This document shows positions 24,745 through 33,986 of a stretch of DNA of 64,000 nucleotides, in pieces. Source of the DNA: CAIKMD01 sp963729935 (GTDB taxonomy: Bacteria > Pseudomonadota > Alphaproteobacteria > ATCC43930 > CGMCC-115725); the NCBI GenBank assembly GCA_963729935.1, contig CAVSPW010000012.1, positions 110,514 to 174,513 of the forward strand, read 5' to 3'. A model generated the notes under the pieces. That model saw only the letters and a list, made by a program, of their open reading frames with translations. It was not told the DNA's origin and searched no databases. The stretch's first letter is position 1, and the number at the start of each line of letters is the position of its first letter. The position numbers and the translations under genes were made by a program.

Positions 24745-26569
24745 TCGGAAGCGGAAGGGACGCCATCTCGGCGCGCAAATCGGCGAGAGCCGCCTCGTCG
24801 AGCGTCTCGTGCTCCAAGAGCAAAGCGGCACCGCGGTCGAGGATCTTGCGGCGCTGCACGAGCGTGTCGACGGCATGCGCGAAAGCGCGTTCGACGATGT
24901 GCTGCACCGCCTCGTCGATGGCATGCGCCGTTTGCTCGCTGTATCGACGCTCGGACGACAGCATCCCGGCGGGGATGTTGAGAAAACTCGGCCGCTCGGT
25001 CTCGTAGGCAACCGGCCCGAGGCTCTCTTCCATGCCGTAGCGCATCACCATGTCGCGCGCGATGTCGGTCACCTTGGCGAGATCGTCTGCAGCCCCGGTC
25101 GAGAGATGGTTGAAGACGATATGCTCGGCCGCTCGTCCGCCCAGGAGCACCGCCATGCGGTTCTCGAGTTCGTCGCGCGTCATGATGAAGCGATCCTCGC
25201 TCGGCCGCTGAATCGTATAGCCGAGCGCGCCGATGCCGCGCGGAATGATCGAGACCTTGTGCACGACGTCGACGCCCGGCAGGGTCATGCCCAACAAGGC
25301 GTGACCCATTTCGTGATAGGCGACGACCTCGCGCTCTTTGGGGCTCAAGATGCGCTTGCGCCTTTCCAGCCCGGCGACGATGCGCTCGACCGCGTTGGTG
25401 AAGTCGGCCATGCCGATCGAATCGCCATGCCGCCGGGTCGCGATCAGCGCGGCTTCATTGATGAGGTTGGCGAGATCGGCTCCCGTGAAGCCGGGCGTCA
25501 GCGCAGCGATCTTCTCGGGATCAACATCCGCGGCAAGGGTATGGCCTTTCAAATGCACCTTCAGAATGTCGATGCGTCCGGCCTTGTCCGGTCGGTCCAG
25601 CAGCACCTGACGGTCGAACCGGCCGGCGCGCAGTAAGGCAGGATCGAGAATTTCGGGTCGGTTGGTGGCAGCCAGCAGCACCAGCCCGGCGCGGGTGTCG
25701 AATCCGTCGAGCTCCGAGAGCAGCTGATTGAGCGTCTGCTCTTTTTCGTCGATCCCGCCCGTCGAGAAGGCGCCCCGCGCGCGGCCCAAGGCATCGAGCT
25801 CGTCGATGAAGATGATCGCGGGCGCCTTCTCGCGCGCCTGGGCGAAAAGATCGCGCACGCGGGCGGCGCCGACACCGACGAACATCTCGACGAATTCCGA
25901 GCCGTTGATCGAGAAGAACGGCACACCCGCTTCGCCCGCAACGGCCCGCGCCAGCAGCGTCTTACCCGTGCCGGGCGGCCCGACGAGAAGTATTCCCTTG
26001 GGAACGCGGGCGCCGAGCCGGCCATATTCTTGCGGGTTCTTGAGAAAAGCGACGACCTCTTTCAGCTCTTCCTTGGCCTCGTCGACCCCTGCCACGTCAT
26101 CGAAGGTCACCTTCGTGTCGGTTTCGACATAGACCTTCGCCTTGCTGCGCCCGACCGCCATGAAGCCGCCGCCGAGACCCTGCTGGTTCGCGAAGCGCCG
26201 GAAGACGAAATACCATACGCCCAGGAAAAGCGCCGTCGGCAAGACCCAGGAGAGGATATTGGCGAGCAGATTGCTCTGGATCGCGCCCGAAAATTTGACG
26301 TTGTATTGCTGCAGCTCCTTGGCGATGTCGGGCGCGACGCGCGTCGTCACGAAACGCTGCCGGCCATTCTCCGCCTGCTTGTAGCTGCCTTCGATGTAAT
26401 CGCCCGAAACGCTGACCTCGTCGACCTTGCCCGCCTTCAAATCCTCGAGAAACTGGCTGTAGGGAACGACCGCGACCTGCTGACTCTGCGTCCAGATCTG
26501 CTGCAGCAACAGGATGCCCAAGATCGCGGCAACAATGTACCAAACGTGGAACTGCGTGCTCTTATCCAT
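24731..26569 (-). CDS. ftsH: FtsH-type membrane AAA+ zinc protease
   Basis: The 612-residue protein has two membrane segments (about 10-26 and 105-125) flanking a periplasmic domain, an AAA+ module (Walker A GPPGTGKT near 198; Walker B IIFIDELDALGRARG; second region of homology ATNRPEILDPALLRAGRFDR) and a zinc protease domain with HEMGH near 420 and a later Asp in GAADDLAKVTD. It degrades membrane and some cytosolic proteins. The sequence GGGFMAVGRSKAKVY and the short C-terminus suggest an accessory copy rather than the housekeeping one, but that needs a genome-wide look. A perfect TATAAT at 26600-26605 is its -10. Confidence 0.92.
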   Translation of the reverse strand: MDKSTQFHVWYIVAAILGILLLQQIWTQSQQVAVVPYSQFLEDLKAGKVDEVSVSGDYIEGSYKQAENGRQRFVTTRVAPDIAKELQQYNVKFSGAIQSNLLANILSWVLPTALFLGVWYFVFRRFANQQGLGGGFMAVGRSKAKVYVETDTKVTFDDVAGVDEAKEELKEVVAFLKNPQEYGRLGARVPKGILLVGPPGTGKTLLARAVAGEAGVPFFSINGSEFVEMFVGVGAARVRDLFAQAREKAPAIIFIDELDALGRARGAFSTGGIDEKEQTLNQLLSELDGFDTRAGLVLLAATNRPEILDPALLRAGRFDRQVLLDRPDKAGRIDILKVHLKGHTLAADVDPEKIAALTPGFTGADLANLINEAALIATRRHGDSIGMADFTNAVERIVAGLERRKRILSPKEREVVAYHEMGHALLGMTLPGVDVVHKVSIIPRGIGALGYTIQRPSEDRFIMTRDELENRMAVLLGGRAAEHIVFNHLSTGAADDLAKVTDIARDMVMRYGMEESLGPVAYETERPSFLNIPAGMLSSERRYSEQTAHAIDEAVQHIVERAFAHAVDTLVQRRKILDRGAALLLEHETLDEAALADLRAEMASLPLPTAAQ

Positions 26570-26599
26570 CCGCCGCCTCCGCCCTTCCGGCCCGCGCCT

Positions 26600-26605
26600 A
26601 TTATA
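26600..26605 (-). promoter_or_regulatory. -10 box of ftsH
   Basis: TATAAT on the minus strand lies 31 bases before the ftsH ATG. The -35 region 17 bp upstream is poor (CTATCG), so an activator or alternative sigma factor may be involved. Confidence 0.5.
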
Positions 26606-26629
26606 GAAGCGGCGAAGAAATGCGATAGA

Positions 26630-26818
26630 TCACGCGGCGAGCTGCGCCGGGCGCGGCGAACGCCGGCAGCCGCGCAAGAGCTCGTTCCGGCTTTCGCAAA
26701 GCGCGTCGATCAGACACTGCTTGCGGGCCTGCTCGGCGTGCGGCCGAGCCACCAGCTCCGCGAGCTTGGCTTCGATCTGTTTCAACTGCGCGATGTCGTC
26801 GGCGAGGATCGAACGCAT
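26630..26818 (-). CDS. Small conserved-looking hypothetical protein (62 aa)
   Basis: I do not recognise this gene. ATG 26818 is preceded by GGGAAGAG, and the product starts MRSILADDIAQLKQIEAKLA, a regular heptad-like pattern suggesting a short coiled coil over most of its length, with an Arg/Pro-rich end. The frame is open further upstream, but the extra codons look non-coding. It lies between ftsH and the divergent ADP-forming synthetase gene and could be driven by the box at 26984. Confidence 0.55.
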   Translation of the reverse strand: MRSILADDIAQLKQIEAKLAELVARPHAEQARKQCLIDALCESRNELLRGCRRSPRPAQLAA

Positions 26819-26983
26819 GGGCTCTTCCCTTCCTGATTGGCCCGGTCCGAACCGGGCTCGTTTCCGCCTTGAAATTAAGACACCACGATTAACGCGCGGG
26901 CCGAGCGGCGAAAATTCGTGCGTGTACGTAAGGGATTTCCCGTAGCACCTCCGGACATGACGCCTCGCTTTTGGCCCGGCGGA

Positions 26984-26997
26984 TTGATTAGGATCAG
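26984..26997. promoter_or_regulatory. FNR/FixK-type box between the 62-aa gene and the acyl-CoA synthetase gene
   Basis: TTGATTAGGATCAG matches the dyad at 9 of 10 positions. It lies in a divergent gap. Neither direction has a strong -10 at class II distance (AAATTT in plus, TCATGT in minus), so the target is unclear. Confidence 0.45.
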
Positions 26998-27051
26998 GGC
27001 GTCGGCTCGGAGAGCCTGGGAAATTTCCCGACAACCCCAACCGAGGCGTTC

Positions 27052-29757
27052 ATGTCGATCCGGAATCTCGAGCGAATGTTCACGCCGCGCTCCGTTGCGC
27101 TGATCGGTGCATCGGCGCGCGCTAAGTCGGTCGGCAGCGTCATTTTCCGCAATCTTCGGCGCGCCGGCTTTACCGGCGCGATCCTGCCGGTCAATCCGCA
27201 TTTGACCGAATTGGATGGGCTCGCCGCCTACCGGGACGTGGCCAGCCTGCCCGCGCCGCCCGATCTCGCGGTGATCGCAACCCCGCCCGAGACGGTGCCC
27301 GGCCTCGTCGACCAGCTGGGCCAACGCGGGACGCGCGCCGCGGTGGTGATCACCGCCGGATTCGGCGAGCTGGGCGAGCGCGGCAAGGCCTTGCAACGTC
27401 AGGTACTCGCCGCGTCGCGCCCCTACCTGTTGCGGTTGATCGGCCCCAATTGCGTCGGCATCATGGTGCCCGGCCTCGGTCTCGATGCGAGCTTCTCGCA
27501 TATCGCACCCATAAGCGGCGATCTCGCCTTCGTCAGCCAATCCGGCGCGATGATCACCGCCGTGCTCGATTGGGCCGCGCCGCGCAGGATCGGCTTCTCT
27601 CAGGTGGTCTCGCTCGGCGATATGGCGGATGTCGATTTTGGCGACATGCTCGATTATCTCGCTACCGACAAGAACACGCGCGCCATCCTGCTCTATGTCG
27701 AGGCGATCAAGGAGGCGCGCAAATTCATGTCGGCGGCGCGCGCCGCCTCGCGTTTGAAGCCTGTTCTGGTCGTGAAGGTCGGCCGTTTTGCCGAAAGCGC
27801 GCGGGCGGCAGCGTCGCATACCGGTGCGCTCGCCGGGTCGGATGCCGTCTATGACGCCGCGTTCCGTCGCGCCGGCATGTTGCGGGTCAATGACATGGCG
27901 GAGCTGTTCGACGCGGTCGAGACTTTGGCGCTGGCGCGGCCGCAACAGGGCGAGCGGCTCGCCATCCTGACCAATGGCGGCGGACCGGGCGTGCTCGCAA
28001 CGGATGCGCTCATGGGATTGGGGGGCACGCTCGCCGCGGTTTCGCCGGCGGCGATCGAAAAGCTCGATGCCGTGCTGCCGCGCACCTGGAGCCGCGGCAA
28101 TCCCGTCGACATCATCGGCGACGCCGATGGCAATCGCTATTCGGCGGCGCTATCGACGCTCCTTGCCGACGACGGGAACGATGCGGTCTTGGTGCTCAAT
28201 TGCCCGACCGCGCTCGCCGGATCGGTGGAGAGCGCGCGCGCCGTCATCGACACCGTCGTCAAGACCCGGGCCAAAACGACGCCGCGCAACGTCCTCACCG
28301 TATGGCTGGGCGAGGAAACGGCGGGCCCCGCACGCCAATTCTTCGCGCAAGCCCGAATTCCCACCTATCAGACCCCCGACAGCGCGATCCGCGGTTTCAT
28401 GCACGGCGTGCAGTATCGCCGCAACCAAGACCTCATGATGGAGACGCCGGCCGCGCGGCCGACGGGCTTCGAGCCGGATATGGAGAACGCGAAAACGACG
28501 ATCCGGCGCGCGATCGAAGCGGGACGCGGCTGGCTCGAGGTCGACGAAATCGCGGCCGTGCTCGCGGCTTACGGCGTTCCTTTTGCCGCACCCGCACTCG
28601 CCGCGACCCCCGAGGAAGCAGCTGCCTGCGCGACACGAATCGGCTTCCCGGTCGCGCTCAAGATCCGCTCGCCCGATCTGCCGCATAAGAGCGATGTCGG
28701 CGGCGTCGCGCTCAATCTCGGCCGCGCCGAACGCGTGCGCGATGCCGCCGCCGCCATGCTTGCGCGCATCACGGCGGCACGCCCCACGGCGCGGATCGAG
28801 GGCTTCATGGTGCAGCCGATGGTCGACCGTCCGGAAGCGACGGAACTGATCATCGGCATGGCCGCGGACGCGATATTCGGCCCCATCGTCATGTTCGGCC
28901 AAGGCGGCACCGCCGTCGAGGTGATCCGAGACACCGCGCTCGAACTTCCCCCGCTCAACGAGGTCTTGGCGCGGGCACAGATCGCGCGGACGCGAGTCTC
29001 CCACCTGTTGCACGGCTACCGCGACCGCAAGCCTGCCGATAGCGGCGCGATCGTGGAGACGCTGATCCGGGTCGCCGAGCTTGCGGCCGACCACGCCGAG
29101 ATCGCCGAGATCGACATCAATCCGCTCCTCGCCGATGCCGCCGGCGTGATCGCGGTCGATGCGCGCATCCGGGTCGCGCTTGCGCGGAGCGCGACCCCAA
29201 GGCTTTCGATCACGCCCTATCCGCGCGAATTCACCACCGAAGAGCATCTCCCCGATGGCACGGCGGTCGCGCTGCGGGCGGTCCGGCCCGAGGACGAGCC
29301 GATGCTCACGGACATCGTCGCACATATGACGCAAGAAGATCAGCGCTTCCGCTTCTTCGCGCCCATGAAGGAGCTCTCGCATCAACTCGCGGCGCGGCTC
29401 TCGCAGGTCGATTATGCGCGCGAGATGGCGCTCCTGGCGCAGCTGTCGGGCGCCAGGACCGCGCTCGGCGTCGCGCGTTATTCGGCCGATCCTGACAATC
29501 AGGCCGCGGAATTCGCGATTGCCGTGCGCAGCGATTGGAAGGGGCGCGGGCTCGGCCATCTGCTCATGACGCGGCTGATCGCGGTCGCCCGCCGGCGCGG
29601 CATCGGGGCCTTGCGCGGCGACGTGCTGCGCGAAAACGAAGCCATGCTCGATCTCTGCCGCCATCTCGGCTTTGCGATCACGCACCATCCCGAAGACCCG
29701 GATGCGCTACGTGTTTCCCTGGCGTTGGATCAAGCGGCCCCGAGGCACCCGGATTAG
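27052..29757 (+). CDS. ADP-forming acetate-CoA ligase-like protein fused to a GNAT acetyltransferase
   Basis: The 901-residue protein has a CoA-binding domain (about 1-140, starting SVALIGASARAKSVG), a succinyl-CoA-ligase-like domain with the phospho-His motif SHTGALAGSD (about 247-256), an ATP-grasp domain (about 490-700) and a C-terminal GNAT domain (about 730-895; WKGRGLGHLLMTRLI). This is the architecture of Pat-type protein lysine acetyltransferases such as bacterial PatZ, in which the ligase-like part senses acyl-CoA and may be inactive. It could either make ATP from acetyl-CoA or acetylate enzymes such as acetyl-CoA synthetase. The likely phospho-His is retained, so catalysis is possible. 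Confidence 0.9.
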   Translation: MSIRNLERMFTPRSVALIGASARAKSVGSVIFRNLRRAGFTGAILPVNPHLTELDGLAAYRDVASLPAPPDLAVIATPPETVPGLVDQLGQRGTRAAVVITAGFGELGERGKALQRQVLAASRPYLLRLIGPNCVGIMVPGLGLDASFSHIAPISGDLAFVSQSGAMITAVLDWAAPRRIGFSQVVSLGDMADVDFGDMLDYLATDKNTRAILLYVEAIKEARKFMSAARAASRLKPVLVVKVGRFAESARAAASHTGALAGSDAVYDAAFRRAGMLRVNDMAELFDAVETLALARPQQGERLAILTNGGGPGVLATDALMGLGGTLAAVSPAAIEKLDAVLPRTWSRGNPVDIIGDADGNRYSAALSTLLADDGNDAVLVLNCPTALAGSVESARAVIDTVVKTRAKTTPRNVLTVWLGEETAGPARQFFAQARIPTYQTPDSAIRGFMHGVQYRRNQDLMMETPAARPTGFEPDMENAKTTIRRAIEAGRGWLEVDEIAAVLAAYGVPFAAPALAATPEEAAACATRIGFPVALKIRSPDLPHKSDVGGVALNLGRAERVRDAAAAMLARITAARPTARIEGFMVQPMVDRPEATELIIGMAADAIFGPIVMFGQGGTAVEVIRDTALELPPLNEVLARAQIARTRVSHLLHGYRDRKPADSGAIVETLIRVAELAADHAEIAEIDINPLLADAAGVIAVDARIRVALARSATPRLSITPYPREFTTEEHLPDGTAVALRAVRPEDEPMLTDIVAHMTQEDQRFRFFAPMKELSHQLAARLSQVDYAREMALLAQLSGARTALGVARYSADPDNQAAEFAIAVRSDWKGRGLGHLLMTRLIAVARRRGIGALRGDVLRENEAMLDLCRHLGFAITHHPEDPDALRVSLALDQAAPRHPD

Positions 29758-29818
29758 GAGGCGGAGTGACGGCCGCGCCGGGATCGGCCTTGTTTGGACG
29801 ACCCGAAAGAACCGAAAG

Positions 29819-29832
29819 CTGATCTAGCTCAA
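29819..29832 (+). promoter_or_regulatory. Weak FNR/FixK-type box upstream of the 129-aa protein
   Basis: CTGATCTAGCTCAA matches 8 of 10 dyad bases. A good TATATT (29868-29873) lies farther away than class II spacing allows, while CAGATT (29855-29860) is at the right distance but weak. Confidence 0.35.
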
Positions 29833-29916
29833 GGAGCTGACGCGACAGATGATCCAGATTTTTTGTATATATTCGTCGCCCGGCCGGCTGCCGGGTCATA
29901 TTGGGGAGGAATTGGC

Positions 29917-30306
29917 ATGGGTTGGATGCGCGTGCGTTTCGAATTGGCGCGAAGCCGCGAGTTTCCCGAGGGCAGCCACCGCCACGGCTATGAATTCGTG
30001 CTTCCCCTGGACGCGGAAGGCCGGGTCGACCGGGCCGCCTACCGCAAGGCGCCCGAGCTCTGCACGGTGCACCGCTTCTGGGAAGGCAGCGGCGATCTGG
30101 TCGGAACGATCGGCCATGAGAGCCACGACCGATGGATGTTCTCCTTCCATGTCGGCGAGATGGAAGACGAATCGATTCCGCATTTCGCGCAGCATCGCTT
30201 CCGCGAAGGCGAATATGTCGCCGTGCGCGAGATCGATGGCGGCGAGCATACCTTCCGCGTCGCTTTGGTCGAACCCGCACCGGGTCTTTCCGGGATCAAG
30301 CCCTAG
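29917..30306 (+). CDS. Conserved-looking hypothetical protein (129 aa)
   Basis: I do not recognise a family. The start is ATG 29917 with GGGGAGGA six bases upstream. The sequence is soluble, rich in aromatic and acidic residues, with VRFELARSREFPEGSHRHGY and HRFREGEYVAVREIDGGEHT, resembling a small beta-rich domain; there is no signal peptide. It is separated by only 21 bases from the ion channel gene, so the two are probably co-transcribed. The weak upstream box hints at membership of the low-oxygen regulon. Confidence 0.7.
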   Translation: MGWMRVRFELARSREFPEGSHRHGYEFVLPLDAEGRVDRAAYRKAPELCTVHRFWEGSGDLVGTIGHESHDRWMFSFHVGEMEDESIPHFAQHRFREGEYVAVREIDGGEHTFRVALVEPAPGLSGIKP

Positions 30307-30327
30307 CGGCGGAGCCGCGCAGATCCG

Positions 30328-31287
30328 ATGAACGATTCCGACCGCGACATCGCGCTCAATGACCGCGAAACCAAACCGGATCGGCGCGGCGTCCGTTACC
30401 TCACTTCGTCGCTCGCCCTGACGGCGGCGCTGGTCGCGCTCATCGCACTCGCCGTCGGCACAAGCGAGCGTTACCTCGCCACCGTCGTGGTCGCATCGAT
30501 CGTCGCGCTCGTTGCAGTCTTTCGCTTCTTCTTCCGCGGCAGCCGCGCCTTCTGCCTGACCTTGGCGAACCTTGCCGGTATTTATGCTTGCACGTTCCTG
30601 TTCTTTGCCGAAAGCAATTTCGGCGGCGCGAGCGCGTTGGGCCTGTCGGCGGGGTTCGTTCTGCCGCTCCTTGCCTTCGTCGCAGGCTCCTTCCGACATC
30701 GCGAAACGATCACGCGGGTGACCGTGTCGGGTCGTCTGCAGGAGCAGCGCCATATGGGGCGCATCTTGTTCTGGCTCGTCCCCATTTTCGCGATCGGCAT
30801 CGCCGTCTCGCTCCTGCCGCTCTGGGTTCTGCACAACGCCGTGGATTCGGTGCTGCTCATCGCCATGGCCGCGATTTCGGGCGTCATCTACTTCGTCAGC
30901 CGCGACGTCGCGGTCTTTTTGCTCGATACCGGGCTTCTATTCGAAGAATTCTTTTCGCGCATGGCCGCGCTGATCGTTCCGGCCTTCGCGTTTCTCACCT
31001 GCTATTCGCTCATGGTCATTCTTTTCGCATCGGTCTACACGGTGCTGGATTATTTCAGCGGCGGGGCGAATTTCCGGATCGAAGGCGCGGTCCGCGCGAT
31101 CTCCTTCCCGGAATGCCTCTATTTCTCGTTGGTCACGCTGAGCACCGTCGGCTACGGCGATATCGTACCCGCCAGCAGCGCCGTGCGGATCGTCGCGGCT
31201 GCGGAAATCGTCTGCGGCATTCTCCTCTTGCTCTTTGGCTTCAACGAAATTTTCAATTTCGCACGCAAACAGGGCAATCGCGACTGA
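30328..31287 (+). CDS. Ion channel of the two-TM potassium channel superfamily
   Basis: The 319-residue membrane protein has roughly seven hydrophobic segments, ending in a pore module: a membrane helix, the potassium selectivity filter in TLSTVGYGDIVPASS (near residue 275) and a final inner helix. The five or so preceding segments (about 30-220) are not a recognisable voltage sensor. No cytosolic ligand domain follows. It would let potassium cross the inner membrane. It follows the 129-aa gene in an operon. Confidence 0.85.
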   Translation: MNDSDRDIALNDRETKPDRRGVRYLTSSLALTAALVALIALAVGTSERYLATVVVASIVALVAVFRFFFRGSRAFCLTLANLAGIYACTFLFFAESNFGGASALGLSAGFVLPLLAFVAGSFRHRETITRVTVSGRLQEQRHMGRILFWLVPIFAIGIAVSLLPLWVLHNAVDSVLLIAMAAISGVIYFVSRDVAVFLLDTGLLFEEFFSRMAALIVPAFAFLTCYSLMVILFASVYTVLDYFSGGANFRIEGAVRAISFPECLYFSLVTLSTVGYGDIVPASSAVRIVAAAEIVCGILLLLFGFNEIFNFARKQGNRD

Positions 31288-31466
31288 CCGAGTGGGCGCG
31301 GGCGCGGGCGCCCGCCACGCGACCGAAAAAGCGATGTGCCGCCCGCTGAATCGGGGTGGCGTGCCATCACGGCCGGACAATCCGGCAGCGTCCGAACGGC
31401 ACGCCGATCCATCAACATGCGCCGCGCCACGACGCCGGGACAAGCGATCGAGGGTCTCGCGATGGG

Positions 31467-31496
31467 GTGACGGGACCGGTCCCGCCCTGGTATAGA
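31467..31496 (+). promoter_or_regulatory. Promoter with a perfect palindrome in its spacer
   Basis: GTGACG (31467-31472) and TATAGA (31491-31496) are spaced by 18 bases. The palindrome CGGGACCGGTCCCG (31471-31484) fills most of the spacer, a place where a bound protein would block or twist the promoter. It lies 54 bases before the MBL gene. The rest of this 262-bp gap (31288-31549) shows nothing else. Confidence 0.4.
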
Positions 31497-31549
31497 GCAC
31501 CGCCGGTCCTGCTCGGGCGCCGGCGGCGGGATCGCAAGGGGGCTGGACC

Positions 31550-32386
31550 GTGTCGGGCAAGATGGACATGTCGGTGCGGTTTTGGGGCGTGCGCGGCAGC
31601 ATCGCGAGCCCCGGCGCCGATACCGTGCGCTACGGCGCCAATACCGCCTGCGTCGAGTTGCGCTGCGGCGAACACTTGGTCATCTGCGATGCCGGAACCG
31701 GCTTGCGTCCGCTCGGTCAGGCGCTGGCCGCTTCCGGGCAACCGATCGACGCCGATCTCCTGTGCAGTCACACCCATGTCGATCACATTTGCGGATTTCC
31801 CTTCTTCGCGCCCTGCTACATGGCGGGAAACCGGATCCGCATCTGGGGCGGACACGCTGCCGCCCATGGCGATATCGGCGCCGCCTTCCGCCTGATGATG
31901 ACGCCGCCGCTCTTTCCGGACGTGATGGATACGCTCGATGCCAAGGTCGAGTTCAAGAATTTCACCGCGGGCGAAACCATCAGCCTGGGGCCGGGGATCG
32001 TCGTCCGGACCGCATCGCTCAATCATCCCGGCGGCGCGATCGGATATCGCATCGCGTGGAACGGGAAATCGGTTGCCTATGTGACGGATACCGAGCACCG
32101 CGAGGCAGGGCTCGATGCCGGGATTTTGGCGCTTGCGGCCGGGGCCGATCTGATGATCTACGACGCCAATTACACGGATGAGGATTACCGGCGGCACCAG
32201 GGTTGGGGACATTCGACCTGGCAAGAGGCCGTCAAGATGGCGAAGGGCGCCGCGGTGCGCCGCCTCGTTCTCTTCCATCATGACCCGGCGCGGACCGACG
32301 ACATGCTCGACGCGATCGCCGATGAAGCCGCGCACGCCTATCCGGGAACCATTGTTGCACGCGAGGGTCTGGCGCTGACAGTCTAG
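31550..32386 (+). CDS. Metallo-beta-lactamase-fold hydrolase, cyclic phosphodiesterase/PhnP-like
   Basis: The 278-residue protein has VRFWGVRGSIASPG at the start, the metal motif SHTHVDHICG, a later NHPGGAIGYRI and VTDTEH, and the His in FHHDPARTDD. This is the pattern of PhnP/RNase Z-like phosphodiesterases, possibly acting on cyclic phosphates. GTG 31550 has AAGGGGG at a normal distance; ATG 31568 would give the more usual MSVRFWG start. Substrate unknown. Confidence 0.82.
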   Translation: MSGKMDMSVRFWGVRGSIASPGADTVRYGANTACVELRCGEHLVICDAGTGLRPLGQALAASGQPIDADLLCSHTHVDHICGFPFFAPCYMAGNRIRIWGGHAAAHGDIGAAFRLMMTPPLFPDVMDTLDAKVEFKNFTAGETISLGPGIVVRTASLNHPGGAIGYRIAWNGKSVAYVTDTEHREAGLDAGILALAAGADLMIYDANYTDEDYRRHQGWGHSTWQEAVKMAKGAAVRRLVLFHHDPARTDDMLDAIADEAAHAYPGTIVAREGLALTV

Positions 32387-32535
32387 ATGCCTTGATGTGA
32401 CCGAATTTCCGCGGCGAAGGGCTCCACCCTTTGCCATGGCATGAGGGCCGCGCGCGGCACTCGCCTTGCCGCGCGGTTTTCAGCCATAATGTCGCGCCGC
32501 GCCTGTCGACGCGGCCGCTTTCGAAGGGGGACGAA

Positions 32536-33963
32536 TTGCGTCTGGCGACGCCTTTAATCATCTTCGCGCTCGCGCTCGCGCTCGCCTGGGCCATCGACCA
32601 CGACGCCGCGGGCATCCTGTCCGCGCTTCCGGCCGACGCCGCGCCTTACGCGTCGACCATCGCGAGGATCGCGGCATGGCTCGCCGCCGCTTGGATCGCG
32701 ACCGCGATTTTCGGGGCCATCGTCTGGCAAATCGCCCGCCGGCGCAGCGCACAGAACAAGCTGCCCAAGCTTCTGATCGATGTCGGCCGGATCGCGATCT
32801 TCTTTTGCGCCGGGCTCGCGATCGTCTCGCAGGTTTTCAATCAACCCCTGGGCGGCTTGCTAGCGACTTCCGGCGTTCTGGCGGCGATCATCGGCTTTTC
32901 GGTCCAGAAGACCATCGCCGACGTGGTCGCCGGCGTCGGCTTGAACGTCGAGCAATCGATCAAGCTCGGCGACTGGATCGAGGCGTCGCCCGGCGAGATC
33001 GGCAAGGTCGTCGAGGTCACATGGCGTACGACGCACCTCGAAACCCATGAGGGCCGGCTGATCGTGATCCCGAACAGCACCTTGATCAGCGGTCCCTTCA
33101 CGAATTTGAACGCGCCGCAACGTGCGCTTCGGGCTTCGCGCGCGGTCCAGATCGAATACGAGGTTCCGGCCGAGCGCGTTGTCCAAATCCTGCAGGCGGC
33201 GATGGTCGCAACCGAAGGCGTTCTCGTTCAGCCCGAGCCCGAGGTCTACATCGACAAATGCGCCGATAGCGGCATCGTTTACAGCATGCACTATTGGGTC
33301 GCCGATTATCCCGAGACCTTCACGGTTTCCCGCGATGTCGTGATCAACGCGCTCAAATTCCTCGATCAGGCAAACATCTCGCCGGTCTATCCGAAGACCG
33401 ACGTGATGCTGATCGAGCCGTTCCAGCGGCATATCGACCGGCGCGTCGACGTGACGGGGATTCTGCGCCGGATGCCGTTCTTCGCCGCCTTCCAGGCCGA
33501 CGCGCTGGAGGGGCTCGCGCGCGACGGGCATCTGCGGGATTTTGCGGCTCATGCGGTGATCGTCCAGGAAAACGATCCGGGTTCGTCGCTCTTCGTCGTC
33601 ATCGAGGGTTTGCTCGAGGTGACGAAGAAAGTCGCCGGGAAACCCGATCGCCGGGTCGGCCGGCTCGTGCCCGGCGAGATCTTCGGCGAGATGTCGCTGC
33701 TCACCGGCGCCAACCGCAGCGCGACGGTGACCGCCGCGACCCATGCCGTTCTGCTCGAAATCGACAAGCAACAGATCGAGCCGGTGCTGGCGAGGCATCC
33801 CGAGGCGATCGCCACGCTGGGTCAACTGGTCGCCAACCGGGCGGCGGCGAATGAAAGCATCCTCGCGATCTGGCCCGAAGAAAGACAGGAAATCGCGCGC
33901 CTGGGCGTGGCGGCGTTTCTGCGCGAGAAGATCGGGGAGTTTTTCGGCCGCGCCTTGTCCTGA
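32536..33963 (+). CDS. MscS-type mechanosensitive channel with cyclic-nucleotide-binding domain
   Basis: The 475-residue protein has about four membrane helices (residues 3-130), the pore helix and beta domain of MscS (ATSGVLAAIIGFSVQKTIAD, then NVEQSIKLGDWIE and VTWRTTHLETHEGRLIVIPN) and a C-terminal cNMP-binding domain (about 325-455) with the phosphate-binding cassette GEIFGEMSLLTGANRSATV. It would release solutes under tension, gated or tuned by cAMP or another nucleotide. TTG 32536 follows AAGGGGG by five bases and gives a membrane helix right at the start; the earlier in-frame ATG adds unlikely sequence. A half-matching FNR-like sequence upstream was not accepted. Confidence 0.87.
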   Translation: MRLATPLIIFALALALAWAIDHDAAGILSALPADAAPYASTIARIAAWLAAAWIATAIFGAIVWQIARRRSAQNKLPKLLIDVGRIAIFFCAGLAIVSQVFNQPLGGLLATSGVLAAIIGFSVQKTIADVVAGVGLNVEQSIKLGDWIEASPGEIGKVVEVTWRTTHLETHEGRLIVIPNSTLISGPFTNLNAPQRALRASRAVQIEYEVPAERVVQILQAAMVATEGVLVQPEPEVYIDKCADSGIVYSMHYWVADYPETFTVSRDVVINALKFLDQANISPVYPKTDVMLIEPFQRHIDRRVDVTGILRRMPFFAAFQADALEGLARDGHLRDFAAHAVIVQENDPGSSLFVVIEGLLEVTKKVAGKPDRRVGRLVPGEIFGEMSLLTGANRSATVTAATHAVLLEIDKQQIEPVLARHPEAIATLGQLVANRAAANESILAIWPEERQEIARLGVAAFLREKIGEFFGRALS

Positions 33964-33986
33964 CGGCACGCGATCGCAGACCTCGC

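Noticed and set aside
26620..26633. ATGCGATAGATCAC upstream of ftsH as a possible box
   Set aside because: Only about six of ten dyad bases match, and its distance to the good TATAAT is wrong for class II activation.
32392..32405. TTGATGTGACCGAA upstream of the MscS-type gene
   Set aside because: The left half fits an FNR/FixK site but the right half keeps only two of five bases.
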